From Paramecium octaurelia (taxonomy: Eukaryota; Ciliophora; Oligohymenophorea; Peniculida; Parameciidae): a stretch of 64,000 nucleotides of DNA. How positions within the stretch are numbered: the stretch's first letter is position 1; every line of letters begins with the position of its first letter. Both the position numbers and the translations under genes were made by a program. The stretch lies in the NCBI GenBank assembly GCA_905182995.1, contig CAJJDP010000093.1, forward strand, positions 126,563 through 190,562, read 5' to 3'. Below, piece after piece: positions 1 to 14,408 of this stretch. Below the pieces are notes generated by a model. The model was not told the DNA's origin and searched no databases. It saw only the letters and a list, made by a program, of their open reading frames with translations.

Positions 1-705
1 AAAAAAAATCAAAGCACCAATGAGCCTCAATTCAGACCTAGTATTAAAAAGGAGGAAGTTAAAGAGAAGGTTCTTGGATAAGCCGAAATAGTCACAGAAT
101 AAGTCTTCACTACTGTATCTGATAAAAAGAGTGTTTTTGACAAATAAAGAGTCAGAAAAACTATAGAGTAATCCACTTAACAAATTAGAGAATAATAGAA
201 CACAGAAGGAATTAGAAAGGCAGAATCGTAATACATTACATCATAAGACAATGCTCAAGAATAAAAAGAATAACTCATATAGAATTAAAATCAATTCCAA
301 GAGAATAATTAAGAAGGTTCTTCAGAAAATTAATAATAAGAATAATAATTTGAAAATAATTAAGATTAATAATACTAACATTAAGTTGAGGAATAATAAT
401 AATAATAATAGGAATAATAATAATAATAATAAGAATAATAATAAGAAGAATAATAATAAGAAGAATAATAAGAAGAATAATAATAAGAATAATAATAAGA
501 ATAATAATAAGAATAATAATAAGAATAATAAGAAGAATAATAAGAAGTTATATTATAACAATAAGAACAAGAAGAATTAAATAATTAAAATGAATTGGTT
601 GAATAATCCTATCAATAGAATGATTAACATGATGAAGGACAATAAGATAACTAATAATAAGAAGAAGCTAATAATAATCTAGTTGAGACTGCTGAAATCT
701 ATTGA
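1..705 (+). CDS. Gln/Glu-rich protein, C-terminal part (5' end outside window)
   Basis: Open in frame 1 from the window edge to TGA at 703-705 when TAA and TAG are read as Gln; 234 residues are visible. The first 80 are charged and mixed. Residues about 125-190 are almost pure Gln and Glu, built from TAA and GAA codons, followed by an Asn/Gln/Glu-rich tail ending Ala-Glu-Ile-Tyr. No catalytic domain is visible, so I do not assign a function. Such tails are usually disordered and interaction-prone. The Asn/Lys-rich reading of the same bases in frame 2 (251-580) is a shadow of the TAA repeats. Downstream gene 763-1884 lies on the same strand, 57 nt away. Confidence 0.75.
388..546 (+). repeat. 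TAA/GAA trinucleotide tract encoding poly-Gln/Glu
   Basis: Roughly 160 bases of TAA with interspersed GAA, in phase with the surrounding frame. In the ciliate code this is a Gln tract broken by Glu; in the standard code it would be a run of stops. The tract is purine-rich on the + strand and should be length-variable. Confidence 0.85.
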
Positions 706-762
706 GGAATATTAAAATATTAATAAATATTAATATACATATATTTAGATAATATATCTCCA

Positions 763-1884
763 ATGCTTTTTAGATAAAAGGAAAAAGTTCCTAAAAAAGG
801 AAAGGATAGCTTTGGTGAGTTCATGAAAAGAGAAAAAGATTCTTGTTTACAAACTTAAATGAAACTCTCAACATTTATCCATAAAACTGTTCCAAATGAT
901 TAAGTCAAATCTTAATTAAGGTATATCAACCATCATTCCTAAGTTCTGCTCCATACGCCTTAGATGGTTCATTGATCAGGTTTGGTAATACATGGGATGC
1001 CAAACATTTAGGAACATTTCTTTAAAAAAGTTAATATGCTTCTACTAGTGGAAGCTCTCTTCTAATTACTGAACCAGTAGTAGTCTAAAATACCACCAAA
1101 AACTAAAGTTTTTTTTTCAGAAATTAATAACCTAGAAATTCAGATGATCATGTGGATTATTTACATTAACATACAATCAATCATTTAATAAGTGATCATC
1201 CAACTCTAAAAAACGGACCCTAATTTTTACAAAAGAAACTCCTCTCTGTACCTGATAAAACATTTGATGAATCTAAACTAAATTATGAAACAGAGACAAA
1301 ATTGAAAAAACCAAAAGAATAGTTTTAAGACTTGCTAATTGCTAAAGAAAATCAAAGGAAATTTCATTAATGGAGATCAGAATATCAAGATGTCAATCGA
1401 GCATTCAAAAAGGCTAAACAATGTTTTAAAAGTGGATTGTATGCTTTAGATAATCCATTAAATGATAATACTGAGCTCTATAAGGAAGAAAATGTTAAAT
1501 TAAGAGGATAAGAAAAGTAGAGTCTCAGGAAAAAATTGGAGAGATATAAATGTACACATCAATTCGATATCATTCTTAGCACTTGAAAAATTTACTTCAA
1601 GCAATCCCTCCATAGAATTTTAGAATATAGCTCATAAACCATTAAGTTCTAAATAGTCAGACCCTTTATTTACAAAAGTTAGTTTCCCTTCTCAAAACTT
1701 TGAGTTGCATGATAAGTGGAAAAAGAAAAAAATGATAGACTAAAATATTGATACTAAAAGTAGATTATTTGGAGAAAATTCTAAAAATAAGGCTAATCCT
1801 CACAGAACTGTCTTTTCGAGAGAGTAAGATTTTAGAGACAAAACCTAAAATCCTGTACACCTAACATAAAGTTTAATTGGTTGA
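763..1884 (+). CDS. hypothetical protein, 353 aa, three exons
   Basis: ATG at 763 and TGA at 1882-1884. A canonical intron lies at 1552-1579 (28 nt, GTACAC to CTTAG). Another is needed before 921; the best fit is 889-920 (32 nt, ends AAG), less certain because it starts GTTCC. The spliced frame is continuous and hydrophilic, Lys/Glu-rich in the middle, with no signal peptide or membrane segment. I do not recognise the family. The 3' end could be longer, because TGA-free coding-like stretches continue downstream to about 2295. Confidence 0.6.
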
Positions 1885-2399
1885 AATTATTTAAATAACT
1901 TATAAATTAATTAGAATAAATTAAATTTTTCTCTCTTTCTTATTGTCTTGAGCCTTTAGGTCTTTATTTAGGAATATTGACTAAAACTAGACTAGCAGAA
2001 ACCAATTTAATGTAATTAGGATGATATCAAAAAATTATATATACGAAAGCAATGAAGTAATAATCAGATTAGAAAATATGTTAGTAATAAGAGTATTCTA
2101 TCGATAATTATTTTTTTCATACTAAATATGATAACATCAGAATGCTTTATCCAATTATAAATCATAAGAAAAACTCTTTTTTTTATCGAAATTTTTGATT
2201 TTAAACAGAACTCCAAAACAGAACTTCTGAAAATACATAATGAAAATTTGAGTAAAGATTTTTAACATCAATTAATCTCAAAGGGAATTTTTTGATGTAA
2301 TTTAATAGCCTACAAAAATTAACTAAATAATTTGTTTCATATTATAATAAAATTTTTGTTAGCATTGTAAAATTATTATAATCACAATTTAATTATAAT
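1885..2399. other. spacer with coding-like stretches
   Basis: AT-rich. Two short + strand TGA-free stretches, about 1953-2130 and 2140-2295, read as plausible protein but lack a start. They may be extra 3' exons of the upstream gene or chance openings. I see no RNA gene. Confidence 0.35.
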
Positions 2400-4452
2400 A
2401 TGCAAAGTCATGCAAAATAAGTGGTTGCACTAATCAATCAACTTCCCAAGAAAGATGAACTGAAATTCTTAGAGAAACAACCAGGAAATAAGAAATTTAT
2501 TTCTGAAACCAATAAAGCATTTATTTCAGCAATTAATGGACTAAGATCTTTGGTTGGAGATATTTAGGCAAATTCAACTACTATCCCATTTAAAGTACTC
2601 TCTCATAAGTATGTAGTAAATTGAAGAAACATTAGATTAATTCTTAGAAAATGCAGCCATTTAATACGACAAAATGAATAAATTAAGCTTGGTTCCAAAA
2701 CAACCCCAAACATAAAAAACTAACTAACTTAAACCAAAGGATATTTATGGATTTGCTGATGCAATTTAGCTCAATAAATTACCTTTTATTCCTGTTTTAA
2801 AATATAAGCAGTATGCATAGACAGAATTAGATTAAAAAATAGTAGAAGCTTAAAATAACCCATTTTAATTTTTTGAGAAATATGAAATAGATGAATTTGC
2901 TCATCCTTACTATGAAGAAATAATGAGATTGACACCCCAAGATTTTGTTCTTGATGTACCATAAAAAATTAATAGATATAGAGATTTAGAACCGCCCATA
3001 ATGATTACTAATGCAGATCATTTAGGAGAACTTGTCCTTAAAATACAACAAGAAGTAGATTAAAATGGTTTTAGCGAAATAGCAGTAGATTTAGAGCATA
3101 ATCATTAAATTTCATATTTGGGAATCACTTGCTTGATTTAATTAAGCACTCGATCACAAGATTACATAATAGATCCTTTTCCTTTATGGAAATAGCTAGG
3201 AGACATGTTGAGTGTCATTTTTGCAAATCCTAAAATAGTTAAGGTTTTCCATGGAGCTGAAAACGATGTATAGTGGCTATAAAGAGACTTTGGTTTATAT
3301 ATTGTAAATCTATTCGATACTTTCCATGCATCTAAAGAATTACAACTTATGTAAAATTCGTTTTAGTTTTTGTTATCAGAATATTGTAAGAAGTCTACTG
3401 ATAAAACTTATTAAACCGCTGATTGGACTTAAAGACCATTGCCAGATGAAATGATCAAGTATGCTTAGATAGATACTCATTATCTACTTTATATATATGA
3501 TAGAATGAGGCAGGATCTTAAAAAATTGAGTAAACCAAATGAAAATATAAGCAATATACCAAATTACTATATCGAATCAGTATTAAAACGAAGTAAAGAA
3601 ACAGGTCTCAAAGTTTACAAGAAACCTTTGCAAGATTAAGATTAATCTTTGCAAACAATTCTTAATAAGTAAGATAGGCGAATGGAAGCAAAAAGTTTTG
3701 AATTAATGGTGTAATTACTAGAGTTAAGAGAAGAATTAGGAATTAAACATGATCAAAATCCTAGGTATTTTCTACCAAATCCATTATTGTTTAAAATAGT
3801 TGAATCTAAACCTACAACAATTTAAGAACTCAAAATTTAATTAGGAGGTGATAAAAATATTCATGATGTGGTTAAAGAAAATCTCTGGTAATTCTTAAAA
3901 GTACTATTGGAATTTGATGAGAAGATTCCAACTGTAGATATTATTCAGGAAGAACAATAGAACCCAGCATAAATATAGATTGAGGAAGTGCAACCTATTT
4001 TATAAGTTGAACCATTAAAAATTGTCCAGGTTTCAGTTGGGATCAAGAAATTTTAAAATAAAAATAAAAATATTGTAAAAAATTACTTAAAAAATGAAAA
4101 TGTTGAATTAATAAAATCGCAATTTTATTGTGAATCGCCTTTTAAATTATTAAATGTATTTTATGAGGGCTTAGGATCTTAAATCTTCCAATCTATGAAG
4201 GAATAAAGTTAGCAGTAAAAATAATTAGTTGAAGAAACACAGCAATAAAAAATAGAAAAAATTAATACATCAGATTTCATAAAACTTCCTAAATTGGATG
4301 AAACAAATCGTGATTAATAGAAGGATTTAGATATTAGATTGAATAATACACTATAAAATTAGCATGGAACAAGGATTTTAAAAAGACACTAAAAAATAGA
4401 ATAATAAAGAACTTAAAAAACTAACATTAGTAACAGATTTGAACTGTCATGA
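2400..4452 (+). CDS. RRP6: Rrp6/EXOSC10-type nuclear exosome 3'-5' exoribonuclease
   Basis: 676 residues after removing one canonical 22-nt intron (2595-2616). Rrp6 is the distributive 3'-5' RNase attached to the nuclear exosome, trimming rRNA, snoRNA and aberrant RNA. The DEDDy exonuclease core is visible: Asp223 and Glu225 in VDLEHN, Asp282 in AENDVQWL, and Tyr347-x-x-x-Asp351 in YAQIDTHYL. The sequence upstream of the core fits a PMC2NT-like region. An HRDC-like helical segment follows (around ELREELGIKHDQNPRYFLP), then a Gln/Lys-rich tail. Length is a little below the human and yeast proteins. The complete catalytic set makes an active enzyme likely. Confidence 0.93.
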
Positions 4453-4860
4453 TAATAATATATGTATTTAAATTCATAAATAATTTTAATTAATGTGTTT
4501 GAATTTAAAAATTGATCTATTAAAATCTCTCATTTTTATTCTTGAATAATGATAATTTTTGATCCTAGCTAGTTTTATAGTTGAACTACCTTTAAATATG
4601 ATCAATTATTTAAAATGAAAAATTCTATTATTCTTAATAAAAATGAATGGCATCCTAATTACTTAAACTATGACTTTGGTTTATTAACATAGATATGGAT
4701 TGTAATTTTAGTAGAGATAAAATAATTATTTTAACATATAAGTGTTCTCAATCTCAGTCCATAATTAAAAAAAAAATTGTATAAATTTCTTCATATCTTT
4801 CTAATTTCTAATATATAAATTTACAATCTTCATTAAAATGAAATAATAAAAATAACAAAA
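4453..4860. other. AT-rich spacer
   Basis: No separate gene seen. The frame of the downstream gene stays open back to an ATG at 4615, so a longer N-terminus cannot be excluded; I prefer 4861 because the sequence becomes protein-like only there. Confidence 0.5.
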
Positions 4861-6752
4861 ATGAAAGCTTTACCGTTTTCCCTGATAACCCTTCAATTCT
4901 TCAATAACTCTTTGGAAGAGAAATACTAGGAATATATTTCAGAATAAAAACTGACTTGCTTTAGAATGTAGATGTCAAATGCCATTATAATTTTACTAGC
5001 AAATTTATTTACATTGATAATACAACAAGAAGAAAATTACTTGGTCATCATAGTCACTGCACAAATTTTATTATATGCTTTAACATTAATATTCAGCAGA
5101 AAAATTTCTCCAATTTTCAAATACCTTTTTCCCTTCCTATTTGTTATGTAACACATATTTTTGATAATTTGGGCACTTGATAATCTATTATAGTATAATT
5201 TTTATTTAATTTAGACCTCATTTTGTTTTTGGTTTTTTAAGTGGAATTTATTCAACTTCCTTGATAAATTATTTAAGTGTGAAAGTAAAAACAGTTATTT
5301 TATTATCCTTTATATGGATACTACTAGGAGTTTTTAGAATGTATACTTTAATGAATCTAAATTAAATTTTCTTGGCATTTGGAGTCTTTTGTTTCTAAGT
5401 ATTTTTTGCATATCTCTTTGAATATAATTCAAGATTAAATTTTTCATAAGGAATTATTATACAAAACCAAAAGTAATAAATATAAATTCTATATTAGTAA
5501 TATTTTGTATAAATTTACAAGCTAAAAAATTCTAATTTTAAGTTTCAGCGAAAATAAGACATTTTTTAAATTGGATTTTGCCAATTAGAAGTTCGAATCA
5601 ATCTATAATATTGATAATAATTTAGATAACCTTAAAGAATTCCTAAGAAATCATTTTATTATTAATTTGCCTACCCATTAAATGACTGGCAGTTTAAAAG
5701 TTCAAAAATTTGCAAATAAATAAATAACATTAGAAGATTTGTTATTTGAAAAATATAAAGCTAAATCAGAGCTAGTTGACGAAATTAATGAATTTTAAAT
5801 GATTGATTAAAATAAAACTTAAAGTGAAGTTCAGATTTAAATAATACATGGATTATAAACTTAATTTGTAATAGTTATTTAGGAAAATAAAAGCGAAAGT
5901 TAAATTGAAAATTATGAAAAAAAAATTTCGATTATTAATAATATATCAGCCAATTTTTCTATGTTAGTTGGCTAACAATTATAATCTATATATAGGTAGG
6001 TTTCTGATTTAGAAATTTATGAAATTGAATTTCAAACTTTAAATAAAATCTAAGGAAACATGTAATACTTACTTAATGAATCTAAGAATTAATTCATGTT
6101 TTATTCTTTCAACAAACTCCACTTATTAAAATAAGAAATAAATCAATGTTAATTATCTACCTTTATTATGGCTTTAAAACCCTATTTTCTTTACTAAAGT
6201 CGAAAATATAAAAGAGAATTTCAATTGCTATTTTAAGTAGATAAAGATAATGTTTAAATGAAAATAAATACAAAGTTATTAACGCAAATATTAATAAATG
6301 TCTTCAATAGAATTCTAACCTATTCAAAATTAAATAGCAAGATTTTATTAAAAATATCTAAAGAATATAATTTAAACCCATAATCAATTAGTTAATCTCA
6401 AAAGTACCGATAAAATTCATCCTCATCAAAATACGATTATTTATGCTCTTCTTAAGATAATATTCAACTTTTGATTAATATTAACTTTATATTTAATCGA
6501 GATGATGAAATTAACAATTTTGAAGGATGCTTTATAAGTTAAAATAATGAGTTTGAACAGAGCGATGATTTAATATCAATGGTCAATTCATATTTATTAA
6601 AATAAATTAGTCCTTATAATAAGGTATTTATCATTTAAGAGTAAACCTCTGAATCACTAAATACAACTTTAAAATTGTATATTTACTCTGATTAAACTCA
6701 GATTGATCCATCTTATTGTGCATCTTTAAAATAGCAACACATAATTGATTGA
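4861..6752 (+). CDS. multi-pass membrane protein, degenerate sensor-histidine-kinase-like
   Basis: Three exons with canonical introns at 5193-5214 (22 nt) and 5473-5497 (25 nt); 614 residues. The N-terminal third holds about five or six hydrophobic segments (for example AIIILLANLFTLII and VILLSFIWILLGVF). A PAS-like stretch follows (KILILSFSENKTFFKLDFANQ). Near residue 460 there is an N-box-like motif, LLTQILINVFNRIL, as in the GHKL ATPase of histidine kinases. I cannot find the phospho-acceptor His box or the DxGxG loop, so kinase activity looks lost. The organisation resembles the three intact hybrid kinases at 27567-34579. Family placement is inference. Confidence 0.55.
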
Positions 6753-6841
6753 TATATATATATTTTATGCAATGCATTTATAAAACAGATAAAATATTTA
6801 TCATTTGAAAAAAGCGTATAAAAACACAAAAGCTATAGAAA

Positions 6842-9119
<2,278 letters not shown>

Positions 9120-9341
9120 GTGAAATTTAGATTTAAAATAAATTATTAATGTTACGCGCATTTATTTGGCGGAATTAAATATTCATTAATATGTTTCGTT
9201 ATTTTTATAAGCAAATTAATTCTTGAATTAGATAAATTAAAAAAACTCAATTATTAATTCATATTTAACTGAATTTCAATCTCCAATCATCCTTAATTAC
9301 TTCATTACATATTTGATTTTGTATATAAAATTTATTTTTCC

Positions 9342-9701
9342 ATGGATGAATTCAAATCGAATTCAGAGCGTCCTCAAACCTCTCACATTCTCAATCAATT
9401 GAAATTCATAAGACGAAATCTTGTCAAATAACCATAAAAACAACATAAATATACTAGGTCACACTTAGTACCAGCAGATATCAACAATATGAAATATGTG
9501 CTGTCCCAAAGGCAAATCTTCGGAAACTTCTCTTCTTCTGTAACATCCTTCAAAGGCAAGGCTATATCTTAAAGTCAAATATAATATGACGGATCATTTT
9601 TGAATAGATTGCTCCCAAAAGAAACAATTAGAAATCTGAATAATTAATCAAGAAAAATAATACACTCTTCACATTGTTTCGACAACCATAAGAAAGAATG
9701 A
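9342..9701 (+). CDS. hypothetical basic protein, 119 aa
   Basis: Single exon from ATG 9342 to TGA 9699-9701, with two internal TAA/TAG-type codons read as Gln. The product is Ser/Lys/Arg/His-rich, with the segment FSSSVTSFKGKAIS and no hydrophobic helix. It starts 222 nt from the divergent MCM5 start. I do not recognise it. The codon pattern and absence of TGA support a real small gene, but a first exon with undetected downstream exons is possible. Confidence 0.5.
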
Positions 9702-10065
9702 AAACAGATTGGATAAACTCTAAATATCGATTATTTTGATTTCGTCTAAGGTAATTATGAATAATTGATCTAATAATTATACAGAAAATACAATATTTAA
9801 GATTTTATTTATATAATGATATTACAATAAAGGTATGCTTCATAATCTAAAAATATTTGAAGTGGATTTTTAAATAATCAATTCTTTTCATATCAAAATA
9901 CTTATTTTACTCTAAAATTGTAATATAAAGAGGATGGTTTTAACTATTTTGAAAGGAATTCAGAAGGGATGATATTGCAAATCGATATTTATAATTAATT
10001 TATATAGTTGACAACCATAAAATACAAGAATATTATTTTAATCAAAATAATTTTATAATTAATTT
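9702..10065. other. AT-rich spacer, nothing recognised
   Basis: About 364 nt between the 119-aa gene and the ArfGAP gene. It contains short open stretches only; no RNA gene or repeat seen. Confidence 0.5.
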
Positions 10066-11259
10066 ATGAGTCACTAGGGAGTACTGTCAACAAAGTAATA
10101 AGAAGCAGCTTTCCTTAAAATACTTAAAAAGTAATGCAACTTGACATGTGCGGATTGCTCATCGAAATCGCCTACTTGGGCATCTCTGGATTTTGGAGTT
10201 TTTGTATGCTATAATTGCTCAGGTAATTCAATAATATGTATTCGCCTAGGTTAGCATAGAGCCTTAGGATAAAACATAACTAGAGTGAGATCGACTAAAC
10301 TAGATTGTTGGACTTAAGAAAACGTTGATATCATGGATGCTTTAGGAAACGACTAAAATGAGTAAGTTAATCGTAATTAAACTTAGGTATTGGGAAAGCA
10401 GATTACAAAAAAATAATAAGATCCAACCTTCTGCTTCTCCAGAAGAAATTAAACTGTTTGTTCAAGAAAAGTACGTAAAAAGAACTTGGGTAAAATAGGG
10501 TCAGGCTGATCCTAAAACTCGATATACATAATGTCTCATGAGTGGAGTGCCTTTTAGAGTTGTAAAAACTAACACATTTTTTAGTGAAAATGGGACTCAA
10601 GGTTAGCAGGTAAAAGATGATATGAAGCAATTTCATTCAACCTAATAATAAGGAATTCAAAGAAATAATAGGTAATTTAGCATAGACTCAAAATAAACAT
10701 AAAAAGAAGCTAATCTTATCTCACCAGATAAGGGAGGTCAATTTGATTGGAATTCATTTAATCATTTCGCTACTTTTTCTGGTGTTCCTAGCCATCACTC
10801 CTACTAAACCAACTAATTAGAAATATAACCTAAAAAATTATAACAGAATGAAGATCAATCTCCAAGCTTCAAACCAAAGAACAATAACTTAAATGAGTTT
10901 GATTTACTAACTTATTCATCAATGGCAGATAATTAATAATTTATGTCATATAATCCAATACAATAATAAACTTTATAACAATAAACTCACTAGTAATTTA
11001 ATACACACAATCCTTAATATAATACAGCAAATTAATAGTCGTGGTCATAAGCTTAGATGTAGGCATAAATATAATCATAATAATAATAATAAGCAAATTA
11101 ATAAGTTAATTAATAATAGTAAAATAATTAATTATTAAATATGGGAAATAATGCTTTTGGATCTAATAACTAATAATAGATTTGGGGATAATAACCATAA
11201 TAATAATAACAATAATAATAATACTAACCATAATAATAATAATAATAATAATACTAACC

Positions 11260-11334
<75 letters not shown>

Positions 11335-11851
11335 TAATTAAGCAAGTAGTAAACCTCCTCTTCCTGGTAGATAAAATGGTTAACTTAATTAATAAAATAT
11401 GAATTTCTCTTAATAATAACCTTAAGTATAACAATAATAATAATTAGCTAATTAAGTTAATTATTAAACAAATTTTTCATAATAATAAACTTAACCATAG
11501 TAATAATAAGCTAATTAATAATAATAACCAAAATATTAATAATAATAATATCAATATCTGAATCAAAACTAATAAAATAATATCTAAAATTTTGGATTTG
11601 ACAATACTATGAATAATACTTTAAACAACAACCAGTAAATTTATTAAGGATTTAACAATGTTTAATTCCCTGCAAATTAAGGAATTAGTAATAATAACTA
11701 ATAAAATCACCAATTTAATACAACAAACTAAGTGTCAAACTAAAAGTACTAAAATAATCCATTTGCAAAGGATGCTTAAGACATAAGGAACCTCTATAAT
11801 ACTCAATAGCCGAGCAAGTATGATTAGTTGAGAAACAACCCTTTTGTTTGA
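10066..11851 (+). CDS. ArfGAP-domain protein with Gln-rich tail and NPF motifs
   Basis: 577 residues; introns 10223-10249 (27 nt) and 10362-10386 (25 nt). The N-terminal ArfGAP zinc finger is clear: CNLTCADC, then PTWASLDFGVFVCYNC, SGQHRALG and RVRSTKLDCW, including the catalytic Arg of the SxVRS-type motif, followed by GNDQNEYWE and KYVKRTW. It should stimulate GTP hydrolysis on Arf during coat-vesicle cycles. The C-terminal 350 residues are Gln/Asn-rich with a long poly-Gln block. The protein ends in two Asn-Pro-Phe motifs (NNPFAKD and NNPFV-stop), which in known proteins bind EH domains of endocytic factors. Subfamily is not settled; the layout recalls SMAP/AGFG-type ArfGAPs. Confidence 0.9.
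11192..11338 (+). repeat. TAA microsatellite encoding poly-Gln in the ArfGAP gene
   Basis: A (TAA)n array with occasional CAA, CCA and TAC triplets, in frame with the ArfGAP gene. The complementary strand reads as poly-Leu or poly-Ile, which produces long meaningless open frames in both directions. Confidence 0.9.
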
Positions 11852-11862
11852 TTAATATAATT

Positions 11863-13079
11863 ATGTTCTGCTTGATTTTAATAGTTTCATGTTATGCTCG
11901 ATTAATATTACAAGACCTAGAAAGTATGAAAATTTAACCTGAAGAATCTACCCTTCCTAGATAGCATTGTACAAACCTTGATGCGTAAACTAAATATGGT
12001 TATTTGCATGTTCCTAATGGTGCAATAAGTTTTATCTATTACTAAGGAAGAGGTCAAAATAACATAGTGTACATAAATGGAGGGCCTGGAATATCAAGTC
12101 AAGTATCAAATTACTTGGAAATAGGACCTCATTCTGGGTAATGGAACAACTTTAGTAATCTACTTTTTTTGGATTTGCCAGCAGGAACTGGTTATGGCAG
12201 AACAAATACAACAAGAAACTTAACTTATGAAGATGTTGCGATTGATTATGAGATAGCAATGAAGGCGTTTAATAAATTATGCGGACTGACTTATAATAAT
12301 GTGATTCTATTTTCCACAGATTTTGGAGCTAGATTCGCATTGGCAATAGCAAATAGAAGCAATACCATAAAGTGTGTTGGACTATTGGATCCATTCTTAG
12401 ACACGATTAGTATAGTGACAGAGATACCCAATTTCGCTTTTCACATGGGTGTAATTGATTATTAAGAGTTAATATATTTTGAGAAAGCCATAATAAAGTT
12501 GAGTGATGATATTTACAATGGCAATTATTAACATGAGAATGCTAAATTCCTGACTCAACTTTACTATTCGACTGGGAATGTGTCTCTTTATAACGTATTG
12601 GAGTAGAAACAATATTCAGAGGATGAAGACAAGTTGGAATAGATTCTAAATGATCCAGATTCCCTCTATTACATTCCTTTTGAGACTGAGTTTTTGGCTC
12701 GCTCATAAAATGTGTTTGATTAATTTAAATACAACTTTTTTGAACCTTTCGATAATCAAATGTAAGCAATTAATGAATATTTAGTATACAGCATTTGCTC
12801 AGTCACAAGAATGTTCTGGTGTATTAATCTTAGTATGATATGCTTATTCCTCCTTCAGGAACAATGAAATGGTTGATCTCAATTGAGTATGAGTTGAATG
12901 ACTTCTTCTACTAGAATTAGTTGATTAAATTAATGAAGGATGATTTGCTTATTGGATTATAGAAAAGGGGAGGGTACTTAGAATATTTGTTTGTATTGAA
13001 TACAGGTTAAGTGATGCATAGAGACAATTGCAACAATTCAATGAATTTAATTTAATAATATTTGGAGAGTATTATTTGA
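11863..13079 (+). CDS. secreted serine-carboxypeptidase (S10) homologue, probably inactive
   Basis: 396 residues with one intron, 12784-12809 (26 nt, ends CAAG). The start is chosen at 11863 because it gives a signal peptide, MFCLILIVSCYA. S10 family landmarks are present: oxyanion-hole motif NGGPGISS, DLPAGTGYG, and the C-terminal VLVYQSQYDMLIPPSGTMKW containing the catalytic-Asp position. The nucleophile elbow, normally GESYAG, reads STDFGA, so the Ser position is Asp153. The His position, normally GHMVP, reads GQVMH, so His is Gln374. I infer a secreted or lysosomal non-catalytic homologue. The start lies only 11 nt after the ArfGAP stop. Confidence 0.8.
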
Positions 13080-13098
13080 TTTATATTAATTAATTAAA

Positions 13099-13780
13099 AT
13101 GGGATCATCTTGTTGTGCTTAACAAGTGGCCGAAGAGCAGGATCATGAACTCGAGAATAAGTACAAGTACGATCCTAACAAATAACCAGCTAAGGGAGCA
13201 TTTAAGAAATAAAATGAAGATAAAAAGATGGTCAAGTTTCCAACCAGAGTACGATAAGACGATGATGAAAAACATAAGGGTGAAGAAGAGAGTCCTGTTG
13301 GGAATCCTCTGATAGAAGAAAGCGTTGTTGCACCAGATGCCAAATCTCATAAGTCGTAACACACTTAGAAATCTCACTAAACAAATAAAAGAGGATTATT
13401 TAGCAAGTAGGTAAGTTAATTTGTAAAATGCGAAGACGAATGATTATTTAACTAATTTATGTATTCCCAATAATCTTTACACTCCTTAAAGACTTGCATT
13501 TCTTTCCTCACTTTCATAACCATTCTAAATTCTCACAACTTCAACACTTTCTCTCAAGAACTTTAAAGACTCTAAGGTTCCTATCACAAAGAAACATCCC
13601 TAGTTTGTAATTTGCAAAGAAGTTAGTCATTCTCCCATTCACTTTTAAAATGGATGTAAATTAAAGGCCAAAGTCAAACAACAAAAACAACAACCCGCAC
13701 AACAGCCATATATTATTAAATTAAAAGATCACTATACATTTGATTCGCTTATGAAAAAAAATTATGAAAACTTATCATGA
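13099..13780 (+). CDS. hypothetical protein with MGSSCC acylation N-terminus, 218 aa
   Basis: ATG at 13099; one intron 13411-13435 (25 nt, GTAAG to GAAG); TGA at 13778-13780. The N-terminus Met-Gly-Ser-Ser-Cys-Cys fits N-myristoylation plus palmitoylation, suggesting membrane attachment. The next 100 residues are strongly charged (Lys/Glu/Asp). The second exon is Ser/Thr/Lys/Gln-rich, including KVKQQKQQPAQQPYI. There is no recognisable enzymatic domain. The ATG follows the previous gene's stop by 19 nt. The second exon is supported by an uninterrupted frame, but its boundaries rest on a single intron choice. Confidence 0.65.
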
Positions 13781-14408
13781 TACTTCTTTTCTAAAAGCAA
13801 CTTGAATTTTAGCTTATTTGATTACATCATATGAAACTCATTTGCGTATAATATTTAATTGCTAATCGCAGACTAATTAATTACAATTTAGTTTGTGTAT
13901 AAAATAACATATAAGCTTATTGAAGTACAAGAAAATCATTCCTGCTCTATAATTCTGATTAAAGATGATCCAAATTAATTAAGATTAAAGCAAATATACT
14001 GATATTTGTTGTTTCATTTTAAATTGTATATAGAAGTTTGACAAAATAAAAATTAAATATTACTTTAAATAATTTATAATTTTATGATTAAGATATATTA
14101 TAAAATAAATTTAATTTACAAAGTTTAAGAATAAATAAGAATTTAACTTATACTAAAGTTGTTAAGTTATTGTTTTATTATTAGTAAGTATTTGCCATAA
14201 TATTTTTAATAAAGATCAGAGCAAAGAGTATAAATCTATAAAGAAATTAACTATTTTTATATTAAGTATTAAGTAAATCTCTCTTATAGATGTTAAGTGA
14301 GTAATTCAACATTCCTTTGCTTTTTATATAATTTTGAAGAATCTAAGATTAAAAGGCACAGTTGTTGAGATGTTGAAAATGAAAAGAATATATGATTGTC
14401 TATTTATT
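13781..14408. other. AT-rich spacer, nothing recognised
   Basis: 628 nt between convergent genes. Repeated TGA in all frames and no long opening on either strand. No structural RNA was recognised. Confidence 0.55.

Noticed and set aside
251-580. Asn/Lys-rich 109-residue frame in the standard code
   Set aside because: Out of phase with the Gln/Glu-rich gene at 1-705, which is continuous in the ciliate code.
889-920. A 17-nt intron at 904-920 in the second gene
   Set aside because: It also fixes the frame but is shorter and starts GTC; the 32-nt alternative fits better, though neither is canonical.
11135-11434. Poly-Leu and poly-Ile open frames on the minus strand and poly-Asn on the plus strand
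   Set aside because: They are the other readings of the TAA array in the ArfGAP gene, which has a clear domain and proper splicing in its own frame.
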